Below are positions 33,615 to 43,572 of a stretch of DNA of 52,667 nucleotides, one piece after another (the first letter of the stretch is position 1; each line of letters begins with the position of its first letter). A program made the position numbers and the translations under genes. The notes under the pieces are model-generated. The model had not been told where the DNA came from and did no database searches. It saw nothing but the letters and a program-made list of their open reading frames with translations. The DNA comes from CAYXVU01 sp964468725 (lineage in GTDB: Bacteria > Acidobacteriota > Blastocatellia > UBA7656), in assembly GCA_964468725.1 (NCBI GenBank), contig CAYXVU010000008.1, positions 1 to 52,667 of the forward strand, given 5' to 3'.

Positions 33615-36600
33615 ATGAGCAAACGAATGTACTCATCTCTAATCATCGTGCTGGCGTTTGCCTCGGTGGCGGCGGCGACCTTTATCGCTGCGCAACGTGC
33701 GAAGCAAGCGGCGAAGCCTGCGGCGCAGAAGAGTTCGACGGCGCAATCGAATGCCAATCGCCGCCCGCCCGCCGCACAACGCAACGCCAACACGGCGACT
33801 GCGCCGCTTCGGGCTGCCGACCCCAATCGCGCGCCGCAAGCTCGCGTGGATGAGACGCTCTACACTGACGAAGAGTTCTTCGGCACGCAGGCATCGGTGA
33901 TGCGACCCTACAACGACGCGCTCACGCGACTGACGACGCTCATCGCCGAATACCCGAAAGATGCGCGCCTGCGCCTGCATTCGGCGCGACTCTCCGAACG
34001 GCTCGGCAACTTCGAAAAGGCCGCAAGCGAGATCGTCGAATACGCCAATCTGCGCGGTCGTTCGCTCGATTCCTTGCGTCGCCTCGCTGCCTTTTACCAC
34101 AACCGCGCCCGCTATGCCGACGAAGTCAGAACCCTACAGGAACTGGCGCGCGCCTTGCCCGCCAGTCAACGCGCACCGCTGTATAAACAAGCGGCTGCCC
34201 TCGTGCGTTCGCGCTCGCTCAGAGAGTTCAAACCTGAAGACTTCTTCGCCGAACTGGTTGCCGCAGACCCTTCGAACGTGCAGCCCATCAAAGATTATGT
34301 GGAAGAACTGCGGCTGGCGAAGAAAGACCGCGACGCGCTGACCACGCTGCTGACCAATCAGCCGAAGTTCCCTGCGGAACTCCCTTACTTTTTGAAGACG
34401 CGCGCCGAGATTCTCGAAAACTTGGGCGACCGTCGCGCTGCCGAAGAGGTCTACTCGACCGCTTTCGACCCGACTTGGCCGCGCATCGTCGCCGCCGATT
34501 ATTACCACCTGTTGCGCCGCTTCGGGCGCTATCGCACCGTGCGCCGCGCTCTGCAAGAGCGCATGGGCGCAGGGGTAACCGATCTGCAAACCGTTGCCCG
34601 CATGTTCAACGTCTATGCGTACGAAGGCAACTACGCGCAAGCGGCGCGCGAGTTGACGGAGCTCGAAGCTCGCAGAAGCGCGCGCAATCAAGGCAACGCT
34701 TGGTCAACCAGCGAACTGGAGACTGTCGCCACGATGTTTGCCTCCATCGGCCATTACGATCAGGCATCGCGTTACCTCTACACGCTCCACTTGGCAGGCG
34801 GGTTGCAAGCCGCCAGCCCGCAACGCGAAAAGGCATTGCATCGCCTCTTCAACGTGATGATGGATGCGGCGGGCACACCGACGCGCGTCGCGGCAGGTGA
34901 TTTGTCCTTTTACAAAGATGTCGCCGAAATTGATCAAAGCCCCGGCTTCTTAAATGGCGTGTTGTCGCTGATTCTGTCGGATGAAAATCCGGCTTACGAA
35001 TTCGCCACGCAAGAGCGCGCGGCTGCCAGCTTTTTCAATCGCGCCTTCGCCTATCGCCTCTTCACTTCATTCAAGCAAGAATATGCCGCGTCGCCCTATC
35101 TGTCCGATATGTATCTCGGCGTCGTCAACCTCTTTGCCGCGCTCGGCGAACATCAACTGGCCATCGAAGCCGGACGCGAGTTCCAACAGAAATTCCCGAA
35201 CTCTCCGACCTATGCCGAGATTACCTTGCGGCTTGCCGACTCCTATGTTGCGCTCAAACAGCGAGGCAACGAACGCGCCGCCCTACAAGCTCTGTTAGAC
35301 CGTATGGCGCGCACGCGCACACGCGGAACGCCACTGGTTCCGGCCTCGGCGAAACGCTGGACGTATGGCATCTCGCCGCAATTCGATCAATTGGTAGACC
35401 GCATACGCTACAACATCGAAGCCTATAGCGACACCTACGATCCGACCGAAGGCAACGACGATTCGGCCAGCGAAGAGGATTACGATTCCGATAGCGATTC
35501 GCCTTATGGGAGAACCCCATCGCAACCCAGCGCGACCTACAGCAGCGTGCTCGAACGCTATGTCTCGTCGCTGGCGGCTGAGAATAAGAAGACCGAAACC
35601 GTAACCTTCTTCTGGAACGAGATTAAAAAATATCCCCGCGAAGAGGGCTTGTATGAACGCTTCCTGCAATGGCTCGGCCAAACCGAATTGGTCAATGAGC
35701 AGTTGAAAGCCTACAACGTGGCGATTCGGCAATTCGATTCCAACACCTGGTATCACCGCCTGGGGCGTTGGTACGTGCGGCAGAAACGCGGGCGCGAATT
35801 GGCCGCCTACTCGCGGCAGTTGATCGGCATCTTTGACGAAGAGGAGGTCAGCGAATATCTGTTGCGCTTTGCCGGGTACGGTCCGGCGGCGACCGGCGAC
35901 CAACTTAACTGGGATGAGAACCTCGCCTTCGGTCTTTATAGCTATGCGCACACGCGCTTCCCGCGCAACACCTTCTTTGTGCGCGGCATGCTGACCATCT
36001 TAGAGAAGCGCACGAACCGCGCGGAGTGGGAGAGACTGGCCACCCAATACTATTTCGCCGACCGCTCAATCCGCGAATCCTACTTGGCATGGCTCTCGCA
36101 GCGACAACAACTGCGCGACCGCTATGCGCGCGCCAAAGGGCAAGGGCAACCGTCAACCTTAGAGCCGCAGGTTGCCAACCTCGAAGCGCAAGGCAACAAC
36201 GCTGCGGCGCTGACGACCTACAAAATTTTTAAAGCCGATGCCGCTGCCTGGTTGTCGCATCACGATGAAGCGTTGGATGCCTACCGCCAACTCGTCGCCC
36301 TTTACCCTGGCGAAGCGCAATATGCCGACCGACTTTCGGATTTGGCGCGGTCGTTCGGACACCTCTCTGACAAACTCTATGACGAAGCAGCGCGCGCCAA
36401 TTCTGCAATGGCTGACCGCTACCCGGCCAAACACGATTACCGCATCAAAGCCGGTGAAGTCTATGCCGAACTGGGCGATTTCAAACGCGCCGGTGATGAA
36501 TGGAATAAACTCATCAGCAGCGAACCCGGCGAGCGCGAAACCTATCTCGAAGTCGCCACCGTCTATTGGGATTACTATCAATACGATCAGGCGCTCGCCG

Positions 36601-39600
36601 TCTTCAAACAACTGCGCGATGCGACCGGCGACCAAACGCTCTATGCCTATCGCATGGGCGCGGTCTATGAAGGCAAAGGCGACATTGATGCAGCCGTTGC
36701 CGAATATGTCAAAGTACTCAACGAACCCGGCGAAGGGCGCGACACGGTCGCCGAACGGCTGGCACAACTGGCGCGACGACAAGGCGTGGCCGACAAGATC
36801 GCGCAAGCCTACAATCGCGCTCACACTGCCGCGCCGAACGACTGGCAACTGGTTCTCGGGTTTGCGACTTATCAAAGCGAACGCGAACAGCAAGCCGAAG
36901 CGCTCGCTCTCATTCGCAGCGAGGTCGAACGCTCCGTCAATGTCGAATTCCTCGAATCGGTGCGTGATCTGTTTCGCGCCATCTTGCGACCCGAAGACGA
37001 GCAGCGCGTGATTGCACGCCTGGCCACAGTGGCGCGCGACGAGCGCGAAGCCATGATGTACAACTTGCAGCTTGCGGCCTTCATGGAACGCCACAATCAG
37101 GTTGACGCGGCGATGAGCGTGATTGACAGATTGGTCGCCGACCATCCGACCAACGTCGGCATCGTCGAAGAGTCGGCTAAGTTTTATTGGCGTGCGGGGC
37201 TGACTGACCGCTCGCTTGATCTGTATAGGCGGACGCTGGAAAAGGCGCGCGGCTCCAATCGTCGCAGCCTGACCTTACAGTTGGCGCGTCGCCAATCCGA
37301 TGCCGGAAGACTCGCCGATGCCGAAGCGACGCTGCGCAGTTTTTATGCCGAACACCGCGACGACGCGGAGGTCTTCGGCGAATTGGCCGCCACACTCGGC
37401 GCAGAAAACAAACTGAATGACCTGGCGGAACTCTACCAAGCGGCCTTCAAAGATGTGCGCGAGTCGGGATTGACGGGCGACGACGCGCGCGCCCGCATTG
37501 TTGCCCTACGCAGCGGCATGATTGACACGCTCGATGCGCTCGGCAAGCATCAGGAGGCAATTGACCAACACATTGAAATCATCAACACCTACCCTGAAGA
37601 TGCCGACCGGTTGACGACCGCTATCACCTACGCCGAACAACATAATCTGGTTGAGCGGCTGATGGCCTATTATGAAAAACTGAGCCGCGAATCGTTCAAA
37701 AATTACCGTTGGCAACTGGTATTGGCACGGCTCTACGAACGGCGCGGCAATCTGCCGGGCGCGACTGAGCAGTATCGCAGAGCCGTTGCCAACGAACCGC
37801 AGATGGCCGATTTGCGCTTCTCGCTGGCTTCGACGCTGGCGCGGCAACAGCTCTTCGATGAAGCCATCAAAATTCTGCGCGATGGTTGGTCGTTGGCAGG
37901 CCGCGACCCCATATGGCTGACCGAAGTCGCCCGCCTTCAGCTTCAACAAGGCAAACGCGACGAGGCCGTAGCGACTCTCAGACAAGCGCTCGCGGCGCGC
38001 AAAGAGGCGCGCCCGGACGAGGTCATGCAGATGGCCAAACAACTGAGCGATTGGGGCATTTATGCGGAAGCCGTGCGCGTCTATGAAACCTCATTCGCCG
38101 AACTGCCGAAGTTTTTGAAAGAGGTTTACATCAGCACCGAACATATCAACCTCTATGTGCGCGCTTTGATGCGCGTCGAAACCCCTGTGCAGGCCTATCA
38201 AAAACTCGAACGGCTGCGCAGTCAATACAATGCCATCGCCGCGAATTCGCAAGACACGGACGGCTATCGCGCGCGCACCATCGTTTCGACGCTGACCGAT
38301 GCGATGCGCACCGATTTCGGGCGCGGGGTCGCCGATTACGCAACTGCCAATGATACGGCTGCGCTGGCCAACACCATCAAGGTGGCCGCCGCGAAACTGA
38401 CCACCTATGGCGAGAAAGAGGAGATGCAACGTTACCTCGGCATCGCGCATGGCGCAGGGCTTGCGGATGTGGAAGAGCAGCTTTACGGGCAGATCAAAGA
38501 TGCGGCTTTCAAAGCGCGCACCCGCCCCGAAGAGACCGTATGCTATAACGAACTGCGCGCCCTCGCATCCTTCTACAATCGCCGCGCTGCCTACCTGCGC
38601 GCCGCCGAGGTCTTGGCGAAGCAGTATGCCGCCGACCCCATCAAAGATCGCTTCGATTACCACAATCAGATCGCCAATCAATACCGGCTGGCGGGGGATC
38701 GCGCCAAAGAGGTCGAATGGTTGCGCGCCGCGTATGCCAGCGCCAGCGGCGCACTGTTGGAAGCCAACAGCGATTGGGTGGCACGCTATCTGGCATTGAT
38801 TTGGGAAGCGGGCGATAGGGCTGAGCTGGATCGGTTGGCCGCCAAAACAAGCCCCTATCAATTACAACTCATCAACTTTTTAATGGATAAAGGCGAAAAA
38901 GCGACGGCGCGCAAAGCCATCACGAACGCCGGGCAAACGGCTGCTTGGACGGCTTCGCGCAGCGGCGAAGTCGGCCTCTTTACCCGCGACCCGTCGGCCG
39001 AATACGAAACCTTTTTCAAGGCCGCGCTCGACCTGCACCCCATCGGCGCGATGCTCGGTCGCAAGGTGGACAGCACGCAATCGCTGCTGGGCGATGATTG
39101 GTTCGTCGCGGCGCGCAATTACGGTTACTGGTTGAGCCTGACACCGTCGCGCGCGGCGGAGAGCCGTCGCTTTGTACCCGCCGAACTCGAAGGCAGTGCT
39201 TCGAGCGCAGCGGCGCAACTGGAACTGGCGGCGTTTTACCTCGATCACAAAGACGCGGCGAAAGCGACCGACCATACCAATCTGGCCGCAGAGCTTGCGC
39301 CGTCGGCGAAAGAGATCAAGCTGATGCGCGGGTTGATCGCTTTGCAACGCGGCGACCGACGCGGCGCTGTGGAAGCCTGGAATGGCCTGATTAGCGGGCG
39401 CGTCAGCGTCGCTGAGGCCGAAGCCTATTTGAAAGTGATGGGCGACAATGGCCTCTTCGTTGACGCTTTGCCGCAGCTTGAAAACTTCCTCGTCGCTTAT
39501 CTCAATCGCCGACTGCGCGGCGGCGAAGAGGCAAGCGAACGCGCTGATGCCATCAAACCGCTGGTGCGCGAAATCGCCCGTCGCGGCGCTAGCGAAGCCC

Positions 39601-41360
39601 GCGCAGCAAACCCTGCGGCGACGACGCTGAAGAACATTGTCAATAGCACACCGGGCGATTTGGAGATTGGCGAGATGCTGATTGATGAACGCTTGATTCC
39701 TGACAATCAGCTTGCGTCGGTCTATCGCACCCTGCATGATCGCCTCGCCGATATGGCGGCGGCAGTCTTTGGCACATCGGATTATGAAGACGGATATTGG
39801 AACGGCTCGCGCCAAGTCTATCCGGCACAAGAGCTCGACCAATTTCGGCGCAAACTGCTCGATTACCTGATTCGCAATCGCTCCTTCGCTGAAGCCCGCG
39901 TCTTGGCGCTGACCATCGAACAGGAGGAAGCCGACCGCTGGCAGGCGCTCGACGAAAGTGATCGTGAATACGCTGCGCGCTATTACGAATGGCTGCCGCT
40001 GGCTATGGCGCTGATCGAATTGCGCGGCGGCGATGCGGCGAAGGGTGTAGCTGAATTGCGGCGTTATTGCGGGCTTGACCAAGACACGAGCGGCGCGTTT
40101 CACGATAAGTGTTTGAAAGCCTATGCTCTGCTCGTCAACGAAGGCAAAGAGACGGAGGCCGACGCGCTGCTTTACGATGCCTATCGCGCTATCACGCGCT
40201 CGCGTTATTCGGATGATGCGAGTCTGGCAGGGCTGGCCGAGATCGAAGCCCGACGTAGTAGAGGAGACGAGGCGGGGCGACTCTTGAAACTGATGGTCGA
40301 ACGCTCAACCGACAACGCCAAAGCTCTACAACTGGCCGCCGAAACGGCTGCCCGCATTGCCCGCTACAGCGAGGCGGTTGACTTTCGCTCACGCATCGCC
40401 CAAGCCAATCCCGATGATGCGGTCAATAAGCTGGAGCTGGCACGCGCGATGGCCGCTGCCGGTCGCAAAGGAGAAGCGATTGACCGCCTCGCGGCGTTGG
40501 TCGGAGAACGTTCGACCGCTAATCGCTTGCGCGCTCAAGCTGCCGAAGTGATCGGCGAAGTCGTGCGTTCGGAACGCGGACTGGCGGGACGCGCAGCAGC
40601 GGCGCTCAGCGCGCGCGCCGCAGCGGGCGAAGCGGGCGCGTTGTTGGCGCTGGCGGCGATTGCCGAAGCCACAGGTAGCGCCGATGAGGCGCGCAGCCAT
40701 CTGACGCGCATCACCAGCGGCCCGCTCGCGGCAGTAGCGCAGATGAAACTTGGCACACTCGCTGCGGGCGCAGGCCGCGAGGCGGAAGCCATCGGCTACT
40801 TTGAGCAAGCCCTGCACGCAGATGCCGATGGCGAGTTGACCGGTCAACTCGCCTTTCGTGCAGCGGCTCCGCGTTTGCAGTTGATTCGCCTCTACCAGCG
40901 CACCGGCCGTGATCTGGCTGCCATACGACTGGCCGAAGGCGATGGCGAAGGGCAGGTTTCATTGATTCCTGCGGCGAGTAACGATGATGGCGAAGACAAT
41001 CGCGCTTCCTCTGACGCAGTGGCATTCGAGCCGACGCTTGATACGGGGCGCGGCGCAGGAACCGGACTCAAAACGCTTGCCGAACTCAACGAGGCCGCAG
41101 CCGTCACGGCGCAGAGCGAATTGTCCGGCCTCGTCGCACAGTCGTTGGCGCGGCTTGGTGAATATGATCGCGCTTTAGCTATCGAGCGGCAGCGCGCCGC
41201 TGCCGCCGCCCGTGCGGAAGAGCGAGCGAGCATCGAAAAGATCGTTACCGATCTGCTGACCGCGCAACGCGCCAAACAGTTGCAGACGGCTGCCTTGACT
41301 CGGATCAATCGCGCCAACGCCACGCCGAGCATCTACACGGCGCAAGTGATCGGCTATTGA
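33615..41360 (+). CDS. Giant TPR-repeat envelope protein (2581 aa)
   Basis: An uninterrupted frame of 7.7 kb. An N-terminal signal/anchor (SSLIIVLAFASVAAATFIAA, about 7-26) is followed by an Ala/Asn/Arg/Gln-rich linker and then almost 2400 residues of degenerate helix pairs with TPR spacing. Clear examples are EAQYADRLSDLARSFGHLSD, EVYAELGDFKRAGDEWNKLI, RMGAVYEGKGDIDAAVAEYV and LARLYERRGNLPGATEQYRR. An acidic insertion (SASEEDYDSDSDSPYG, about 614-634) separates the first from later arrays, and a second acidic segment lies near 2455. The protein is probably anchored and faces the periplasm as a very large protein-binding scaffold. It is preceded by the VIT/VWA gene and followed by another exported protein. 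Long frames on the opposite strand are shadows. Partners and function are unknown. Confidence 0.88.
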   Translation: MSKRMYSSLIIVLAFASVAAATFIAAQRAKQAAKPAAQKSSTAQSNANRRPPAAQRNANTATAPLRAADPNRAPQARVDETLYTDEEFFGTQASVMRPYNDALTRLTTLIAEYPKDARLRLHSARLSERLGNFEKAASEIVEYANLRGRSLDSLRRLAAFYHNRARYADEVRTLQELARALPASQRAPLYKQAAALVRSRSLREFKPEDFFAELVAADPSNVQPIKDYVEELRLAKKDRDALTTLLTNQPKFPAELPYFLKTRAEILENLGDRRAAEEVYSTAFDPTWPRIVAADYYHLLRRFGRYRTVRRALQERMGAGVTDLQTVARMFNVYAYEGNYAQAARELTELEARRSARNQGNAWSTSELETVATMFASIGHYDQASRYLYTLHLAGGLQAASPQREKALHRLFNVMMDAAGTPTRVAAGDLSFYKDVAEIDQSPGFLNGVLSLILSDENPAYEFATQERAAASFFNRAFAYRLFTSFKQEYAASPYLSDMYLGVVNLFAALGEHQLAIEAGREFQQKFPNSPTYAEITLRLADSYVALKQRGNERAALQALLDRMARTRTRGTPLVPASAKRWTYGISPQFDQLVDRIRYNIEAYSDTYDPTEGNDDSASEEDYDSDSDSPYGRTPSQPSATYSSVLERYVSSLAAENKKTETVTFFWNEIKKYPREEGLYERFLQWLGQTELVNEQLKAYNVAIRQFDSNTWYHRLGRWYVRQKRGRELAAYSRQLIGIFDEEEVSEYLLRFAGYGPAATGDQLNWDENLAFGLYSYAHTRFPRNTFFVRGMLTILEKRTNRAEWERLATQYYFADRSIRESYLAWLSQRQQLRDRYARAKGQGQPSTLEPQVANLEAQGNNAAALTTYKIFKADAAAWLSHHDEALDAYRQLVALYPGEAQYADRLSDLARSFGHLSDKLYDEAARANSAMADRYPAKHDYRIKAGEVYAELGDFKRAGDEWNKLISSEPGERETYLEVATVYWDYYQYDQALAVFKQLRDATGDQTLYAYRMGAVYEGKGDIDAAVAEYVKVLNEPGEGRDTVAERLAQLARRQGVADKIAQAYNRAHTAAPNDWQLVLGFATYQSEREQQAEALALIRSEVERSVNVEFLESVRDLFRAILRPEDEQRVIARLATVARDEREAMMYNLQLAAFMERHNQVDAAMSVIDRLVADHPTNVGIVEESAKFYWRAGLTDRSLDLYRRTLEKARGSNRRSLTLQLARRQSDAGRLADAEATLRSFYAEHRDDAEVFGELAATLGAENKLNDLAELYQAAFKDVRESGLTGDDARARIVALRSGMIDTLDALGKHQEAIDQHIEIINTYPEDADRLTTAITYAEQHNLVERLMAYYEKLSRESFKNYRWQLVLARLYERRGNLPGATEQYRRAVANEPQMADLRFSLASTLARQQLFDEAIKILRDGWSLAGRDPIWLTEVARLQLQQGKRDEAVATLRQALAARKEARPDEVMQMAKQLSDWGIYAEAVRVYETSFAELPKFLKEVYISTEHINLYVRALMRVETPVQAYQKLERLRSQYNAIAANSQDTDGYRARTIVSTLTDAMRTDFGRGVADYATANDTAALANTIKVAAAKLTTYGEKEEMQRYLGIAHGAGLADVEEQLYGQIKDAAFKARTRPEETVCYNELRALASFYNRRAAYLRAAEVLAKQYAADPIKDRFDYHNQIANQYRLAGDRAKEVEWLRAAYASASGALLEANSDWVARYLALIWEAGDRAELDRLAAKTSPYQLQLINFLMDKGEKATARKAITNAGQTAAWTASRSGEVGLFTRDPSAEYETFFKAALDLHPIGAMLGRKVDSTQSLLGDDWFVAARNYGYWLSLTPSRAAESRRFVPAELEGSASSAAAQLELAAFYLDHKDAAKATDHTNLAAELAPSAKEIKLMRGLIALQRGDRRGAVEAWNGLISGRVSVAEAEAYLKVMGDNGLFVDALPQLENFLVAYLNRRLRGGEEASERADAIKPLVREIARRGASEARAANPAATTLKNIVNSTPGDLEIGEMLIDERLIPDNQLASVYRTLHDRLADMAAAVFGTSDYEDGYWNGSRQVYPAQELDQFRRKLLDYLIRNRSFAEARVLALTIEQEEADRWQALDESDREYAARYYEWLPLAMALIELRGGDAAKGVAELRRYCGLDQDTSGAFHDKCLKAYALLVNEGKETEADALLYDAYRAITRSRYSDDASLAGLAEIEARRSRGDEAGRLLKLMVERSTDNAKALQLAAETAARIARYSEAVDFRSRIAQANPDDAVNKLELARAMAAAGRKGEAIDRLAALVGERSTANRLRAQAAEVIGEVVRSERGLAGRAAAALSARAAAGEAGALLALAAIAEATGSADEARSHLTRITSGPLAAVAQMKLGTLAAGAGREAEAIGYFEQALHADADGELTGQLAFRAAAPRLQLIRLYQRTGRDLAAIRLAEGDGEGQVSLIPAASNDDGEDNRASSDAVAFEPTLDTGRGAGTGLKTLAELNEAAAVTAQSELSGLVAQSLARLGEYDRALAIERQRAAAAARAEERASIEKIVTDLLTAQRAKQLQTAALTRINRANATPSIYTAQVIGY

Positions 41361-41461
41361 TCTGATAAAAGGGCGCAGCGTGTGCGCTTTGATTGGCATC
41401 CGTTAGGGCGATGCACAGACGGATTTTCGGGAGTGGGAATAGGGAAATTGGAGATGAGGAT

Positions 41462-43297
41462 ATGAGAGCAAAAGCGATTCTGTTGATGGTGATTGCAGTA
41501 GCCATGTTGTCGTATCGGTCGGACGGACAAGCGGCGCGACCGCTCGCCGAGCAACTCAAGCTGGCGAGCGTGATGCCGCGTTCGGCAATGCTCTACTTGC
41601 AAGCCCGCGATCTGTCGGCGCTCATGAAGACTTGGCTGGCTTCCGGCGTGCGGCAGAAGTTTTATGACAGCGCCAGTTTCAAAGAGTTCACGGAGTCGCG
41701 CATCTATTTGAAACTGCAATCGCGTCGGCAGGATATGGAGACGGCCATCGGCGTCGGGCTGGATGAAGACCGGCTGGCGGAACTGGCGGGCGGCACGTCG
41801 GCAGTCGCACTCTATGACATCGGCAATCTCGAATTGGTCTTCGTCACTGAAGTCGCACGCGAGCGCGCGATTGCGACCCTGCTCTTCAAACAGATGCCGC
41901 AGTTTCAGGAGCGTTCGGCGGAGGGCAGCCCCTACTACCTGCGCGAAGTCACAACCGACAACGGCAATTTGAAACAACAGTTCTGTTTCGCCTATGCCAA
42001 TGGCAAGATGATCGTTACCACGACGGAAGGCTTGATGTTGCGCGCGCTTGCCAACAGCCGACAAAGCGGCGCGGATAGCTTGCTGGCAGAGGTGACGGCG
42101 ACGGTCGAAAAAGCCGAAGGCTTCGGCACGACGGATTTGACTATGTGGCTCGATCAGACGCGCCTCAATGCCAGCCGCCACTTCAAGAGCTACTGGATTC
42201 ATAAGGGCACGCACGCGGAATTGGCAAAGATCGAAAGCGGCATACTGGATTTGCGCTTCACGCCGCAGGGGATGAGCGAACGCCGCTGGTTTGTCATGAA
42301 AGAGTCAGCAAACGATGCCGCCTTGAGCGCCGAACAAGCGAATGGGCTGATGAAGATGACGACAAGCGACGCGCAACTAATCGAATTGCGCGCTCTCGGC
42401 ACCAACCATCAAGAGCTCGGCCAGCGTGTGGCGCAAGCCTTCTTTGGCAAGCTGCCTGCGGAAGCGAGCCTGACCAACGACGGCAACGCGGATTATGCAG
42501 ATTTCGATGCCAATGAAGAGAGCACGCCGCGCGAACGCTATCGTCACCTCGACGGGCGCTTCGACTCCGACGTGGATGACGAACAGGCCGTTGGCAAGGC
42601 AACGGCGGCAGCCGCGCGAAAGGAAGCCGGAGAGAAGGAGAAGAGGGAAGCCGCTGCCTCTTTCGAAAAGAGTTTTTCGGCAGCGATTGCCGGGGCATCA
42701 CCGATTGGATATGCCGAACTGGTCAGATCAAGAACGGAAGCGGGCAGACCCTTCGTGCGCTTCGAGCGCGCTCTGGTCATCGAGATGAAATCGGCGCTAC
42801 CGGATCACGCCGCCTTCGAGCGCGCGGTCATGGAGGAGATGCGGGCGCGCTTCATCGTCGCGGGCATTGATCCGGGCTTGCAATGGCAAGATGACGCGGG
42901 CGTGCGCTTCGTGGCGCAATCGCTGCTCGAACAGGGCGCAGCTTATGCAGTGTCGGGCAAGTATCTGGTGCTCTCTTCAAGTCGCGAATTCGTGCGCGCG
43001 GTATTGCAGGCGGCAAGCGCCACCACCCCGACGCCGCGCGTTGAGGGCAGCACCCAGTATTTTGCGCTCGTGCGGGTGGCCAATGCCAAGCCCGTCTTTG
43101 ACAAGTTGATGAAGACGCTCGATGGCAAAAGCGGCGTGACCGTTGCCCCCAACCCGGACGAAGAGAGTCAGGCTGAGGTGAAATTCTTCAGCGACAATTT
43201 ATCGAGCTTTATCGCCGCTTCGGCTTTCCGCGAGATGCGCTTGCGGCGCGAAAGCGCTGGCCGCGTACTGAGCGAGCGCATTGCCTATTTATGGTAA
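41462..43297 (+). CDS. Exported DUF3352-like protein
   Basis: A 611-residue protein. The start at 41462 is chosen because GGAGATGAGG lies just upstream and the next residues form a signal peptide (AKAILLMVIAVAMLSYRSDG, cleavage near GQA). The mature part begins LASVMPRSAMLYLQARDLSA, very similar in layout to the opening of the protein at 25888, and continues with ELAGGTSAVALYDIGNLELV and VTTTEGLMLRALANSR. A charged Glu/Lys/Ala-rich insertion lies at about 395-425 (REKPERRR-like basic DNA in another frame is only a shadow). It follows the giant TPR gene by 101 bp on the same strand and may belong to that operon. Family resemblance to DUF3352 is tentative; function unknown. Confidence 0.72.
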   Translation: MRAKAILLMVIAVAMLSYRSDGQAARPLAEQLKLASVMPRSAMLYLQARDLSALMKTWLASGVRQKFYDSASFKEFTESRIYLKLQSRRQDMETAIGVGLDEDRLAELAGGTSAVALYDIGNLELVFVTEVARERAIATLLFKQMPQFQERSAEGSPYYLREVTTDNGNLKQQFCFAYANGKMIVTTTEGLMLRALANSRQSGADSLLAEVTATVEKAEGFGTTDLTMWLDQTRLNASRHFKSYWIHKGTHAELAKIESGILDLRFTPQGMSERRWFVMKESANDAALSAEQANGLMKMTTSDAQLIELRALGTNHQELGQRVAQAFFGKLPAEASLTNDGNADYADFDANEESTPRERYRHLDGRFDSDVDDEQAVGKATAAAARKEAGEKEKREAAASFEKSFSAAIAGASPIGYAELVRSRTEAGRPFVRFERALVIEMKSALPDHAAFERAVMEEMRARFIVAGIDPGLQWQDDAGVRFVAQSLLEQGAAYAVSGKYLVLSSSREFVRAVLQAASATTPTPRVEGSTQYFALVRVANAKPVFDKLMKTLDGKSGVTVAPNPDEESQAEVKFFSDNLSSFIAASAFREMRLRRESAGRVLSERIAYLW

Positions 43298-43302
43298 TCA
43301 AG

Positions 43303-43412
43303 GGTTGAAGGTTTAACGGTCGAAGGTGAGAAGGTCGCCGCACGTCAGCGCTCTTCGTTACCCCATCACCCCTTCAGCGGAGGAATTCAGGAATTCAGCA
43401 TTCAAGAATTCA
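43303..43412 (+). repeat. Composite repeat element, copy D, with GAATTC-type octamers
   Basis: Two or three 7-bp units (GGTTGAA, GGTTTAA, 43303-43316, and a looser CGGTCGAA) lead into the core GGTGAGAAGGTCGCCGC (43325-43341). From 43357 to 43412 seven 8-bp units follow in one register. They begin as GTTACCCC and ATCACCCC and change to AGGAATTC, AGGAATTC, AGCATTCA and AGAATTCA. The gradual change of unit within one array suggests growth by slippage or copying. Confidence 0.7.
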
Positions 43413-43467
43413 GAAGGGGAAATGATGCGGCTCGGCGAGTACGCCTCGCGCCGCTTCCCGATTTATT

Positions 43468-43503
43468 CTGAATTCCTCGAATTCCCTGAATTCCCTGAAT
43501 CCC
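43468..43503 (+). repeat. Four 9-bp CTGAATTCC-type tandem units
   Basis: CTGAATTCC occurs in four contiguous variants (43468-43476, 43477-43485, 43486-43494, 43495-43503). The array is a rough reverse complement of the AGGAATTC units at 43381-43412. Together with the GC-rich sequence between them it forms a long imperfect inverted repeat. Confidence 0.75.
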
Positions 43504-43572
43504 TTCCTCTTTTCCCGCCTTCTGCTGCGCGACCCTTCTCAGCAGCCTCTGACTTTTGTATTCTTCCAAACC

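Noticed and set aside
33639..41332. Long reverse-strand frames inside the giant TPR gene (up to about 400 codons)
   Set aside because: They are mirror frames caused by the GC-rich, periodic codon use of the forward gene. They show no domains, no ribosome sites and odd composition.
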